55,023 bases of DNA, taken from contig CALFUL010000022.1 in NCBI GenBank assembly GCA_937929935.1, forward strand, positions 1 through 55,023, written 5' to 3'. Of this stretch, positions 16,591 to 23,616 are shown piece after piece (the first letter of the stretch is position 1; every line of letters starts with the position of its first letter). Both the position numbers and the translations under genes were made by a program. Under the pieces are notes generated by a model, which saw only the letters and a list, made by a program, of their open reading frames with translations, did not search any database and was not told the origin of the DNA. Source of the DNA: an uncultured Flavobacteriaceae bacterium. GTDB taxonomy: Bacteria; Bacteroidota; Bacteroidia; Flavobacteriales; Flavobacteriaceae.

Positions 16591-17421
16591 TTACGTTAAA
16601 GAAAGTTGTTTTGTCAATTCTCTAAATAACTTCACCATTTTTGGTTCAGTATTACCAGCTATTTCAATAATCTCTTGAATGTTTACAGGGTTTAAGTTGT
16701 CTGGGTCACATTCATCAGTTAATACAGAAACCGCTACTATAGGTAGTTCTAAATGATTGGCAACAATTACTTCGGGTACAGTGCTCATACCAACAGCGTC
16801 AGCCCCAATAATTTTTAGCATACGATATTCAGCCTTGGTTTCGAGTTGCGGCCCAACTACAGATACATATACTCCTCTTTGTAATGTAATACCTTCTCTT
16901 TTTGCAATTTCAATTAGTTTTTGACGCATATCAACATCATAAGGTTCGAGCATATCAACAAAGCGATCGCCAAAATTGGCAACATTTTTAAACGCTAATG
17001 GCGAACTACCTTGAAGATTGATATGGTCTTCAATAAGCATCATGTCTCCCTTTTTAAAATTGAGATTTAAAGCACCTGAAGCATTTGATATAAATAACTT
17101 TTTAATTCCGAGTTGATGCATCACTCGAATGGGGTAGGTTACATCCATCAAATCATACCCTTCATATAAATGAAAGCGACCTTGCATGACCACTACCTTC
17201 TTGCCTTGAAAATCACCATAAATTAACTTGCCGGTATGAAATTCAACCGTTGCTAAAGGAAAAAACGGAATGTGATTATAATGAGCTTCAATTGGGTTTT
17301 CAATTTCATCTGCTAATTTTCCTAAGCCCGTGCCTAAAACAATACCTATTTCAGGCTTGTCAAATCCTTTACTTTGTAGGTATTGGGTAGATTCTGCTAG
17401 TTGTTTTTCATTTAATATCAT
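16591..17421 (-). CDS. punA: Purine nucleoside phosphorylase
   Basis: The 276-aa protein matches trimeric PNP in length and motifs: IGIVLGTGLGKLADEI (phosphate site), RFHLYEGYD, LFISNASGALNLNFK, VVGPQLETKAEYRML and GADAVGMSTVPEVIVANHL (purine/ribose site). It phosphorolyses purine nucleosides to the free base and (deoxy)ribose 1-phosphate. Its ATG overlaps the stop of the TIGR04282 nucleotidyltransferase by 4 nt (ATGA), and that enzyme type activates sugar 1-phosphates. This suggests that the product may be channelled to a sugar nucleotide rather than only salvaged. Confidence 0.85.
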   Translation of the reverse strand: MILNEKQLAESTQYLQSKGFDKPEIGIVLGTGLGKLADEIENPIEAHYNHIPFFPLATVEFHTGKLIYGDFQGKKVVVMQGRFHLYEGYDLMDVTYPIRVMHQLGIKKLFISNASGALNLNFKKGDMMLIEDHINLQGSSPLAFKNVANFGDRFVDMLEPYDVDMRQKLIEIAKREGITLQRGVYVSVVGPQLETKAEYRMLKIIGADAVGMSTVPEVIVANHLELPIVAVSVLTDECDPDNLNPVNIQEIIEIAGNTEPKMVKLFRELTKQLSLT

Positions 17422-18047
17422 ATGTCTTTTAAATAAGGTTGAAAGGCTTCAATATCTTTGATATCCTCATAAATATCAACATCGTTTTTAAGCTGTAGTA
17501 AATGTAGTTTTTCTTTTTCTAAATTGTTTAAAGTATCCTTCAAAACGGTATTTGTACCCCATTCTTTATTTTGAAATAATTCTTGTTTCATGCGCTTCAT
17601 TCCTAAAAGATAATAACCACCATCTTCAGCAGGACCAAGAACAAAATCATTGGTTTCGAGCTGCTTAAAAGCGAATTCTAAATCATCTTCTTTTAAATCA
17701 AACATATCACTGCCAATAATGATGATGTTTTCAAAACCTGCTTCAAAACCTTCTTGAAATGCGTGTTTCATTTTTAAGCCTAAATCGGTGCCTTTTTGCA
17801 GTTTTTTATCATAAACTTCATTTGACCATTCATCTTCAAGCCATACTTTTTCTGTATACCAAACCTGTTTAACACAGCTTAGATTTTTAGTTATTTTTCG
17901 GGTATGAGAAAGTAAGAATTTATATATTTCTAGGGCAATATACTTGCCTACTGTGGCAGCTAATCTTGTTTTGCCCTTTCCTAATTCCGGATTTCGGGTA
18001 AAAATTAAAATTAGATTTTTTGAAGTATTGCTTTGATGATTTTTCAA
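17418..18047 (-). CDS. TIGR04282-type nucleotidyltransferase (arsenosugar-associated)
   Basis: A 209-aa GT-A-fold protein with LILIFTRNPELGKGKTRLAA at the N-terminus (nucleotide-binding loop with conserved Arg/Lys), IIIIGSDMFDL, and FVLGPAEDGGYYLLGMK. These are the marks of the DUF2064/TIGR04282 family, related to sugar-phosphate nucleotidyltransferases. It overlaps the PNP gene by 4 nt. Together PNP, this protein and the TIGR04283 transferase make a logical chain: nucleoside to sugar 1-phosphate to sugar nucleotide to glycoside. Confidence 0.75.
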   Translation of the reverse strand: MKNHQSNTSKNLILIFTRNPELGKGKTRLAATVGKYIALEIYKFLLSHTRKITKNLSCVKQVWYTEKVWLEDEWSNEVYDKKLQKGTDLGLKMKHAFQEGFEAGFENIIIIGSDMFDLKEDDLEFAFKQLETNDFVLGPAEDGGYYLLGMKRMKQELFQNKEWGTNTVLKDTLNNLEKEKLHLLQLKNDVDIYEDIKDIEAFQPYLKDI

Positions 18048-18099
18048 TTATGAGATTTTTACGATGTTGCTGATACTATCAGCATAGTATTTTTTGAGA

Positions 18100-18609
18100 C
18101 TATTTTTTGTAAATTTTAATTCCTTCATGTAGTAATTTACCCCAGTATTTATCAAATGCATGAATGCTGTCAGTTGCTACTTCAGCATTATTGAAGACTT
18201 CCAAGCCTTGATTTTTCCATTCAAAAATACCACCGTAAAGATTTTTGACATTTGTATATCCTGCCTTTTGTAATTTTTCGCCAATATCTTCAGAGCGAAC
18301 ACCTATTGAACAATAGACCAAGATGGGTTCATTTTTATCAGAAAAATTATTTATAACGGTTTCTAACTCAAATTTTTCATAACCTACCCAGACTGATTTT
18401 TTAATGTGGCTAACATCAAACTCTGCCTTTTCACGAGTATCAAAAATGATCAAATTTTCAGTCAATTCAAGGTCATTTACATAAGCGTATGGTACGCTTT
18501 GTTTATTAAGTTTCCTTAAAGTTTTGTCTAACTTCTTCTGAGCAAATACTCCTGAAGAAAAAATAAAACTTATTAAAATGTATAAAAGAAATCGTTTGCT
18601 GCTTTTCAT
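18100..18609 (-). CDS. Periplasmic rhodanese-like protein
   Basis: The 169-aa protein has a signal peptide (FLLYILISFIFSSGVFAQ) and a single rhodanese domain: NLIIFDTREKAEFDVSHI, then the active-site loop PILVYCSIGVRSEDIGEKL with the catalytic cysteine, and NVKNLYGGIFEWKNQGL. Single-domain rhodaneses bind sulfane sulfur. The periplasmic location is inferred from the signal. The gene heads the minus-strand cluster that includes TIGR04282, PNP, DUF547 and TIGR04283. Confidence 0.78.
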   Translation of the reverse strand: MKSSKRFLLYILISFIFSSGVFAQKKLDKTLRKLNKQSVPYAYVNDLELTENLIIFDTREKAEFDVSHIKKSVWVGYEKFELETVINNFSDKNEPILVYCSIGVRSEDIGEKLQKAGYTNVKNLYGGIFEWKNQGLEVFNNAEVATDSIHAFDKYWGKLLHEGIKIYKK

Positions 18610-18616
18610 TAGGCTA

Positions 18617-18624
18617 TAAAGATA
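18617..18624 (-). promoter_or_regulatory. Possible -7 box for the rhodanese/arsenosugar-like operon
   Basis: On the minus strand TATCTTTA (18624-18617) fits TAnnTTTG at seven of eight positions, with a T-rich TTTT about 18 nt upstream. It lies 7 nt upstream of the rhodanese ATG. Confidence 0.3.
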
Positions 18625-18675
18625 CTATTTTAGAGAAGTTTAAAAACTGACGTACACAATTTAAAAGATTTTCAA

Positions 18676-20229
18676 ATGAATTTAAAATCACAATTATTGC
18701 TATTTATTTTAGCAAGTGCTGCATTGTTTTCTTGTAAAGAAAAAGAACCTCAAATAGCAACAATAAATAAGTCGAATTACTATACAGAACCTTACCGACC
18801 TCAATTTCATTTTACACCTGAAGAAAAGTGGATGAACGACCCAAATGGAATGGTTTATCACAAAGGCGTTTATCATTTGTTTTATCAATATTACCCAGAA
18901 GATATTGTTTGGGGACCCATGCACTGGGGTCATGCCACAAGTAAAGATTTAGTGACTTGGAAACATAAGCCTATTGCATTGTTTCCTGACGAGCATGGCT
19001 TGATTTTCTCAGGAAGCGCCGTAGTTGATTTTGAAAATACCTCAGGTTTTGGTTCTAAAGAGAATCCGCCATTAGTGGCAATTTTTACCTATCACCTTAT
19101 GGCTGGTGAAAAGGCGGGTAGAAAAGATTTTCAAACCCAAGGCATAGCATATAGCTTAGATAACGGAGATACTTGGGTTAAGTATGAAGGTAATCCGGTA
19201 ATTGGCAATGATGGTATAAAAGATTTTAGAGACCCTAAAGTCATGTGGTATGAACCCACTAAAAAATGGGTTATGAGTATTGTGGCCGGTGATCATTTAC
19301 AACTATGGAATTCTCCTGATTTAAAAAGCTGGGCAAAATTAAGTGAATTCGGAAAAGATAAAGGAGCCCATGGTGGAGTTTGGGAGTGCCCTGATTTATT
19401 TCAATTAAAAGTTGAAGGAAGCGATGAAGAGAAATGGGTGTTATTGATAAGTATGAATCCTGGAGCTCCGAATGGCGGAAGCGGTACCCAATATTTTGTT
19501 GGAGAATTTGACGGAGAAAAATTCACAACAGATCAAACTGACATTAAATGGCTTGACTATGGGACAGATAATTATGCCGGTGTGACGTATAGCAATGCAC
19601 CAAATGATGAACTTATTTTTATAGGATGGATGAGTAACTGGACCTATGCGCGAGATACGCCAACAGAAAAGTGGCGTAGTGCGATGACCGTACCCAGAAA
19701 TTTATCATTGAAAAAGATCGGAAATGATTATAGCCTATTTAATTATCCGATAGAAAATCTCGAATCAATTATTGAAAATAAGAATACTAAAGATATCACA
19801 GTAGTTAGTGAAAGTAATGAGCTTATCTCTTTTGAAGAATTAAATCAATCAGAGGTAAAATTTCAAACAAGTGCAAAAAACTTTCAACTAAAATTAAGCA
19901 ATAGTTCAAAAGATGAACTTGTTCTTACCATGTTTGGAGAAGAACAGCAATTTGTATTAGATCGCACAAATTCAGGAAAGGTTGATTTTCAAGAAGATTT
20001 TGCAAGCGTTCAAATGATGCCAGTGAATAAATTACCAGAAGGAAAATATGAAGTTCGTTTATTAATTGACCATTCTTCAGTAGAAGTTTTTATCAATAAA
20101 GGTCAGTATGTTATGACGGCTCAACTTTTTCCGAATGAAGCATTTTCAGATCTGACTATCGAAAATATGGGAGAGTCTGTTATTGAGTTGAAAGATTTTG
20201 AAATTAGTGCAGTAAAAAGAATATGGTAA
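18676..20229 (+). CDS. GH32 exo-fructanase (levanase/inulinase-like) lipoprotein
   Basis: The 517-aa protein has a lipobox (AALFSC, cysteine 20). The GH32 five-bladed propeller carries the three catalytic motifs WMNDPNG with nucleophile D55, FRDPKV with transition-state stabiliser D186, and WECPD with acid/base E237. A C-terminal beta-sandwich (LLIDHSSVEVFINKG) closes the fold. It would release fructose from levan, inulin or sucrose at the cell surface. No SusC/SusD pair, fructokinase or fructose transporter is adjacent, so this is a lone enzyme. A strong bidirectional terminator follows at 20267-20288. Confidence 0.88.
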   Translation: MNLKSQLLLFILASAALFSCKEKEPQIATINKSNYYTEPYRPQFHFTPEEKWMNDPNGMVYHKGVYHLFYQYYPEDIVWGPMHWGHATSKDLVTWKHKPIALFPDEHGLIFSGSAVVDFENTSGFGSKENPPLVAIFTYHLMAGEKAGRKDFQTQGIAYSLDNGDTWVKYEGNPVIGNDGIKDFRDPKVMWYEPTKKWVMSIVAGDHLQLWNSPDLKSWAKLSEFGKDKGAHGGVWECPDLFQLKVEGSDEEKWVLLISMNPGAPNGGSGTQYFVGEFDGEKFTTDQTDIKWLDYGTDNYAGVTYSNAPNDELIFIGWMSNWTYARDTPTEKWRSAMTVPRNLSLKKIGNDYSLFNYPIENLESIIENKNTKDITVVSESNELISFEELNQSEVKFQTSAKNFQLKLSNSSKDELVLTMFGEEQQFVLDRTNSGKVDFQEDFASVQMMPVNKLPEGKYEVRLLIDHSSVEVFINKGQYVMTAQLFPNEAFSDLTIENMGESVIELKDFEISAVKRIW

Positions 20230-20266
20230 AAGCAAGTATTTCATATATTCTTCAGGCATAAAAAAA

Positions 20267-20288
20267 CCGCAACTTTTTAAAGTTGCGG
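20267..20288. terminator. Bidirectional intrinsic terminator
   Basis: A near-perfect inverted repeat (CCGCAACTTT / AAAGTTGCGG) is flanked by six A on the left and a run of T on the right. It serves the GH32 gene on the plus strand and the small membrane gene on the minus strand. Confidence 0.85.
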
Positions 20289-20317
20289 TTTTTCTGGTTT
20301 TATACTTTGGTTTTGCT

Positions 20318-20488
20318 TTAATCAAATGCCCATCCTGTAGAAACTCTAAAAATAAAAGCATAGAGTACCAGAATGAACATGACGAATGTTATCCAAGCAA
20401 AAATCTTAAAATATCTTTTCAATAGTAAGTTACCAAGGTTTTTAAAGCCTTCTAAGTAGATTTCTTTAATAAGTAATACTGTTTTCAT
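20318..20488 (-). CDS. Small membrane protein (56 aa), conserved flavobacterial type
   Basis: ATG at 20488 and TAA at 20318 give a 56-aa protein: a basic amphipathic N-terminus (LIKEIYLEGFKNLGNLLLKR), one hydrophobic segment (ITFVMFILVLYAFIF) and the end RVSTGWAFD. I recognise the pattern of small single-pass proteins found widely in flavobacteria, possibly the DUF6747 family, but the exact family name is uncertain. It faces a shared bidirectional terminator with the GH32 gene. No function is known. Confidence 0.65.
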   Translation of the reverse strand: MKTVLLIKEIYLEGFKNLGNLLLKRYFKIFAWITFVMFILVLYAFIFRVSTGWAFD

Positions 20489-20693
20489 TATATAAGAATT
20501 TTGGGGTTCATACTGTAAATTTCAGGCATACTTTCAGTTAAGAATAAATTTTTTGATGAATTGCTGTTATGTTGGTTTATTAACATTCTAGCTAGACTAA
20601 GGGTATACTTTTAATGCTAAAGTGCGATTAAAGATTCAGAACAAGTAAGTAGTTCGTCTGTTGTTTTTGTATTTTAATGGGGTAATAAAAAAG

Positions 20694-20789
20694 TTAGATA
20701 TGCTCTTGAGTTCTGTTTTCGAGATTGGGTGTTTCCCCAACGTAATATTTGTCAATACTCGAATTATAAATAATATACAAATAATGCAT
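20694..20789 (-). pseudogene. 5' fragment of a GIY-YIG nuclease gene
   Basis: The first 31 codons (MHYLYIIYNSSIDKYYVGET, then stop) are very similar to the start of the gene at 20902-21186, and then the similarity ends at a TAA. The YVG part of the GIY-YIG motif is intact here. The fragment lies downstream of a tRNA-Phe 3' remnant and terminator hairpin that repeat the arrangement at 21187-21309, so it is the decayed second copy of a tandem duplication. Confidence 0.75.
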
Positions 20790-20810
20790 TTACAAAAGAA
20801 CATAAACCAA

Positions 20811-20834
20811 AAAACCCTGCAGAAGCAGGGTTTT
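20811..20834. terminator. Terminator hairpin, duplicated copy
   Basis: The inverted repeat AAAACCCTGC / GCAGGGTTTT has a 4-nt loop. It is the same hairpin as at 21208-21231 and lies in the same relation to a tRNA-Phe 3' end (here a remnant). Confidence 0.75.
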
Positions 20835-20836
20835 GA

Positions 20837-20898
20837 TGGTGGTGCCTCCAGCCCTACTTCGACTGCGCTCAGCACAGGCTTACTTCGGGGGAACCAGG
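20837..20898 (-). pseudogene. tRNA-Phe 3' remnant split by a palindromic insert
   Basis: 20837-20851 repeats the CCA-bearing 3' end of the intact tRNA-Phe, and 20890-20898 repeats part of its T arm. Between them about 38 bp have been inserted, containing TTCGACTGCGCTCAGC, whose core TCGACTGCGCTC also occurs in the palindromes around cas2. The 5' half of the tRNA is absent. Confidence 0.7.
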
Positions 20899-20901
20899 AT
20901 T

Positions 20902-21186
20902 TTATTTATTTTCTATTAGAATTTCATTCAATATTTCTTGTTTTGTAATAACCTTTTGAATAAATTTTTTGCTTTTCATTTTTTTGATGAACTTCTCAAG
21001 AATGATTGCATCTTGTTTAGAATTGCATTCTTTGGCAAGTATAATTTTCCAGTCAGTAGCCGCTTTTGTATATCCTTTAGTAAAATAATGTGAATTGTGC
21101 TGTTGAGTTCTAATTTCGATATTGGGTGTTTCTTCAATGTAATACTTATCGATACTCGAGCTATAGATGATATATAAATAATGCAT
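20902..21186 (-). CDS. GIY-YIG domain protein, probably inactive
   Basis: This is a 94-aa single-domain GIY-YIG protein (UvrC N-terminal-like, YhbQ type). The first strand is HYLYIIYS and the second motif reads KYYIEET, where the conserved glycine of YIG is a glutamate. The conserved Arg region (IEIRTQQH) and the metal-binding Glu helix (AIILEKFIKKMKS) are present. With the glycine lost, nuclease activity is doubtful. The gene follows the intact tRNA-Phe and its terminator on the same strand. A truncated copy lies just downstream at 20694-20789. Confidence 0.7.
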   Translation of the reverse strand: MHYLYIIYSSSIDKYYIEETPNIEIRTQQHNSHYFTKGYTKAATDWKIILAKECNSKQDAIILEKFIKKMKSKKFIQKVITKQEILNEILIENK

Positions 21187-21207
21187 TTACAAAAGTTTAT
21201 AAACCAA

Positions 21208-21231
21208 AAAACCCTGCAGAAGCAGGGTTTT
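21208..21231. terminator. Terminator of tRNA-Phe
   Basis: AAAACCCTGC / GCAGGGTTTT with a 4-nt loop lies 3 nt beyond the CCA end of the tRNA (minus strand), with A/T-rich flanks on both sides. Confidence 0.75.
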
Positions 21232-21233
21232 GA

Positions 21234-21309
21234 TGGTGGTGCCTCCAGGAATCGAACCAGGGACACATGGATTTTCAGTCCATTGCTCTACCAACTGAGC
21301 TAAGGCACC
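21234..21309 (-). tRNA. tRNA-Phe (GAA)
   Basis: On the minus strand 76 nt fold as a cloverleaf: acceptor GGTGCCT paired with AGGCACC, D arm AGCTCAGTTGGTAGAGC, anticodon arm GGACTGAAAATCC with anticodon GAA, T arm CCTGGTTCGATTCCTGG, and an encoded CCA end. It is the only intact copy in a locus with two broken relatives. Confidence 0.95.
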
Positions 21310-21335
21310 ATTATTTTCAATATTTCATTTTTTTT

Positions 21336-21427
21336 GTGACCTCCAGCCCCGACACTTCGGGGGAACCAGGGACACTTGAATTTTCAGTCTCCCAACACTT
21401 CAGGACTTCTCAACTGAGCTATGCACC
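21336..21427 (-). pseudogene. tRNA-Phe pseudogene with two palindromic insertions
   Basis: Read on the minus strand, the segment keeps GGTGCATAGCTCAGTTGAGA, the anticodon-loop sequence GACTGAAAATT and TGTCCCTGGTTC. The anticodon stem is interrupted by an insert containing CCTGAAGTGTTGGG. The T arm is interrupted by CCCCGAAGTGTCGGGG, a perfect 6-bp stem with a 4-nt loop. The acceptor 3' strand is degenerate (GGAGGTCAC) and CCA is absent. Confidence 0.75.
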
Positions 21428-21527
21428 ATGCCCTAAATGGGGTGCAAATATAATTTCAATTTTAGTTTATACAAACAAAATCAAGAAAAAAGAGAATAGT
21501 TTTTTATCAATTTGTAATCTTTGCACT

Positions 21528-22277
21528 ATGAACCTTATAATAGATGCCGGAAATACGCTCATCAAATTAGCAGTTTTTGATAAAAATAAAATTGTTTATG
21601 AAGCCACAGCTCCTTATGTGTCAGCGTCTTCAGTAAATAAATCGTTTTCTGATGAAATCAATCATATTTTTAAAGAGAACCAAAATATTAAATATGCCAT
21701 TATCGCTTCAGTAGGAAATTTTGAAGAAAGTGAGATAGCTTTAGTTTCTAACCATTGCAAAGTTCATGTGCTTGACCAAAATTCAAGAACACCTTTTACC
21801 AATGAATATAAATCACCAAAAACCTTAGGGGTAGATCGTATCGCATTGGCAACTGCTGCTTTTTACAAGAACCCAAAGGGTAATTCATTAGTTATTGATG
21901 CAGGTACATGTATTACCTATGATTTTCTAGATAAAGAAAGTAGGTATCAAGGCGGTGCGATTTCACCGGGGGTATACATGCGATATAAAGCGCTACATAA
22001 TCAGACATCGAAACTTCCGCTGTTAGAAAAAGAATATCCTAAAGATTTTATTGGTACTAACACAGATTCAAGTATACACAGTGGTATTATTAACGGTGTT
22101 TGTAAAGAAATTGAAGGTATTATCTTGCAATATGAATCTAGATACAAAGATTTAACAGTTATTTTAACAGGTGGAGACGCTCATTTTTTGTCAAAGCGGC
22201 TAAAAAATGGCATATTTGCGGATTCCAAATTTCTCTTAATGGGCCTCAACCACCTATTGGAATACAACAAAAATTGA
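21528..22277 (+). CDS. coaX: Type III pantothenate kinase
   Basis: The frame is open far upstream across the tRNA region, but the true start is the ATG at 21528 (MNLIIDAGNTLIKLAVFD), giving 249 aa, the normal CoaX length. Motifs present are the N-terminal ASKHA phosphate loop D6-x-G-N-T, GVDRIALATAAF (D103), VIDAGTCITYDF (residues 122-133), GGAISPG (142-148) and LTGGDAHFL. It catalyses ATP-dependent phosphorylation of pantothenate, the first step of CoA synthesis. The following outer-membrane gene starts at the very next base, so the two are coupled. Confidence 0.92.
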   Translation: MNLIIDAGNTLIKLAVFDKNKIVYEATAPYVSASSVNKSFSDEINHIFKENQNIKYAIIASVGNFEESEIALVSNHCKVHVLDQNSRTPFTNEYKSPKTLGVDRIALATAAFYKNPKGNSLVIDAGTCITYDFLDKESRYQGGAISPGVYMRYKALHNQTSKLPLLEKEYPKDFIGTNTDSSIHSGIINGVCKEIEGIILQYESRYKDLTVILTGGDAHFLSKRLKNGIFADSKFLLMGLNHLLEYNKN

Positions 22278-23579
22278 ATGATTAAAAAAATTGTTTTTGC
22301 CCTTGTATGTCTTGCAACCTTTGGCATGAATGCACAGAATGGCACGGTTAGTCCTTATTCTTTCTTCGGTTTAGGCGATTTGCGAACAGCGACTACCGTT
22401 GAAAATCATATGATGGGGGGTATTGGTATGTATACAGATAGCATACATGTCAACCTTCAAAACCCCGCTTCTTTAGGTGGTATGGGTCTTCAAATTGACG
22501 AAACATTTGGTATAACTACCTACACAGCTGGGTCATCATACCAAAATATAGATTTGAAAACTGCGAACGAAGCAGAATCATCAAGTGTTACTAATCTTGA
22601 TTATTTGTCTGTAGCTTTTGCGCTACGCAAAGGTTTAGGTGTTGGTTTTGGTATATTGCCAGTGACTTCTGTTGGCTATAATATAGACTCATTTTCAACA
22701 AATGATCAAGGTGCAGATGTAACTAACAATTTTGCTGGTATTGGGGGGCTAAACAAAGTATATGTCTCTTTAGGATACGGAATTACTAAAAATTTGAGAG
22801 TTGGGGTGTCTGCCAATTATAATTTTGGAACTTTAGAGAATGCAAGAACTCAAGTTATTGATGGGGTGCAATTGGCAACCTTTGATAATAGAACATCAAG
22901 AATAGGGGGTCTAGATTTTAATTATTCATTGAATTACACTCCTAAAATAAGTGAAAATTTGACCTTGTATACCAATGTCAGGATCAATGCCAAAACAGAA
23001 TTAGAGTCCAGAAATGAGCAGTCTATTGGTTCTCTCGTTGCGGATCCTGATAGTTCAGCATTTGGAATTGAAATAGAAACCATTGACGTTAATCTTGATG
23101 CAAATGGTTTAAAAGAAACCATAGTTAATGTGCCTACAAAAACAACTTTTGGGTTAGGTATTGGTGAAGAAAAAAAATGGTTCTTGGGCGGTGAATATTC
23201 GAATCAGGCAATGAGTGAGTTTACCAATGTGTTTTTAGACGTAAATAATTTAGAATATGAAGACGCAAGTGTTGTAGCTTTTGGCGGTTTTTTTGTGCCA
23301 GATCACAGTTCTTTTAAATATCTGCAACGTATCACATACAGAGCAGGATATAGAATAGAAAAGACGGGTATGATTGTAAATGGTACGCCAATAGATAACT
23401 TTGGCATAACTTTTGGAGTTGGATTACCGTTAGGAAGAAGTTACTCAAATGTAAACCTCGGATTTGAAATTGGAAAACGAGGAACAACAGAAGGGTTACT
23501 TGTAGAAGAAAACTATTTTAAAATAAACATTGGACTTTCTTTGAATGATCAATGGTTTAGAAAAGCAAAAATCAATTAA
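22278..23579 (+). CDS. Outer-membrane barrel protein (FadL/OMPP1-like), hypothetical
   Basis: The 433-aa protein has a signal peptide (MIKKIVFALVCLATFGMNAQ) and the start pattern NGTVSPYSFFGLGDL, common in flavobacterial outer-membrane proteins related to the FadL/PorV-type barrels. NPASLGGM and many alternating strands follow, with glycine and tyrosine enrichment. No ligand can be named. It begins directly after coaX and is followed by a TPR gene and lptC, placing it in an envelope-biogenesis operon. Confidence 0.65.
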   Translation: MIKKIVFALVCLATFGMNAQNGTVSPYSFFGLGDLRTATTVENHMMGGIGMYTDSIHVNLQNPASLGGMGLQIDETFGITTYTAGSSYQNIDLKTANEAESSSVTNLDYLSVAFALRKGLGVGFGILPVTSVGYNIDSFSTNDQGADVTNNFAGIGGLNKVYVSLGYGITKNLRVGVSANYNFGTLENARTQVIDGVQLATFDNRTSRIGGLDFNYSLNYTPKISENLTLYTNVRINAKTELESRNEQSIGSLVADPDSSAFGIEIETIDVNLDANGLKETIVNVPTKTTFGLGIGEEKKWFLGGEYSNQAMSEFTNVFLDVNNLEYEDASVVAFGGFFVPDHSSFKYLQRITYRAGYRIEKTGMIVNGTPIDNFGITFGVGLPLGRSYSNVNLGFEIGKRGTTEGLLVEENYFKINIGLSLNDQWFRKAKIN

Positions 23580-23616
23580 TAATCAGAATACATTAACCAC
23601 TTTAAACCAGTATAAA

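Noticed and set aside
21267..21527. An N-terminal extension of the pantothenate kinase reaching back into the tRNA region.
   Set aside because: It would translate tRNA and pseudo-tRNA sequence; the canonical CoaX N-terminus starts at the ATG at 21528.
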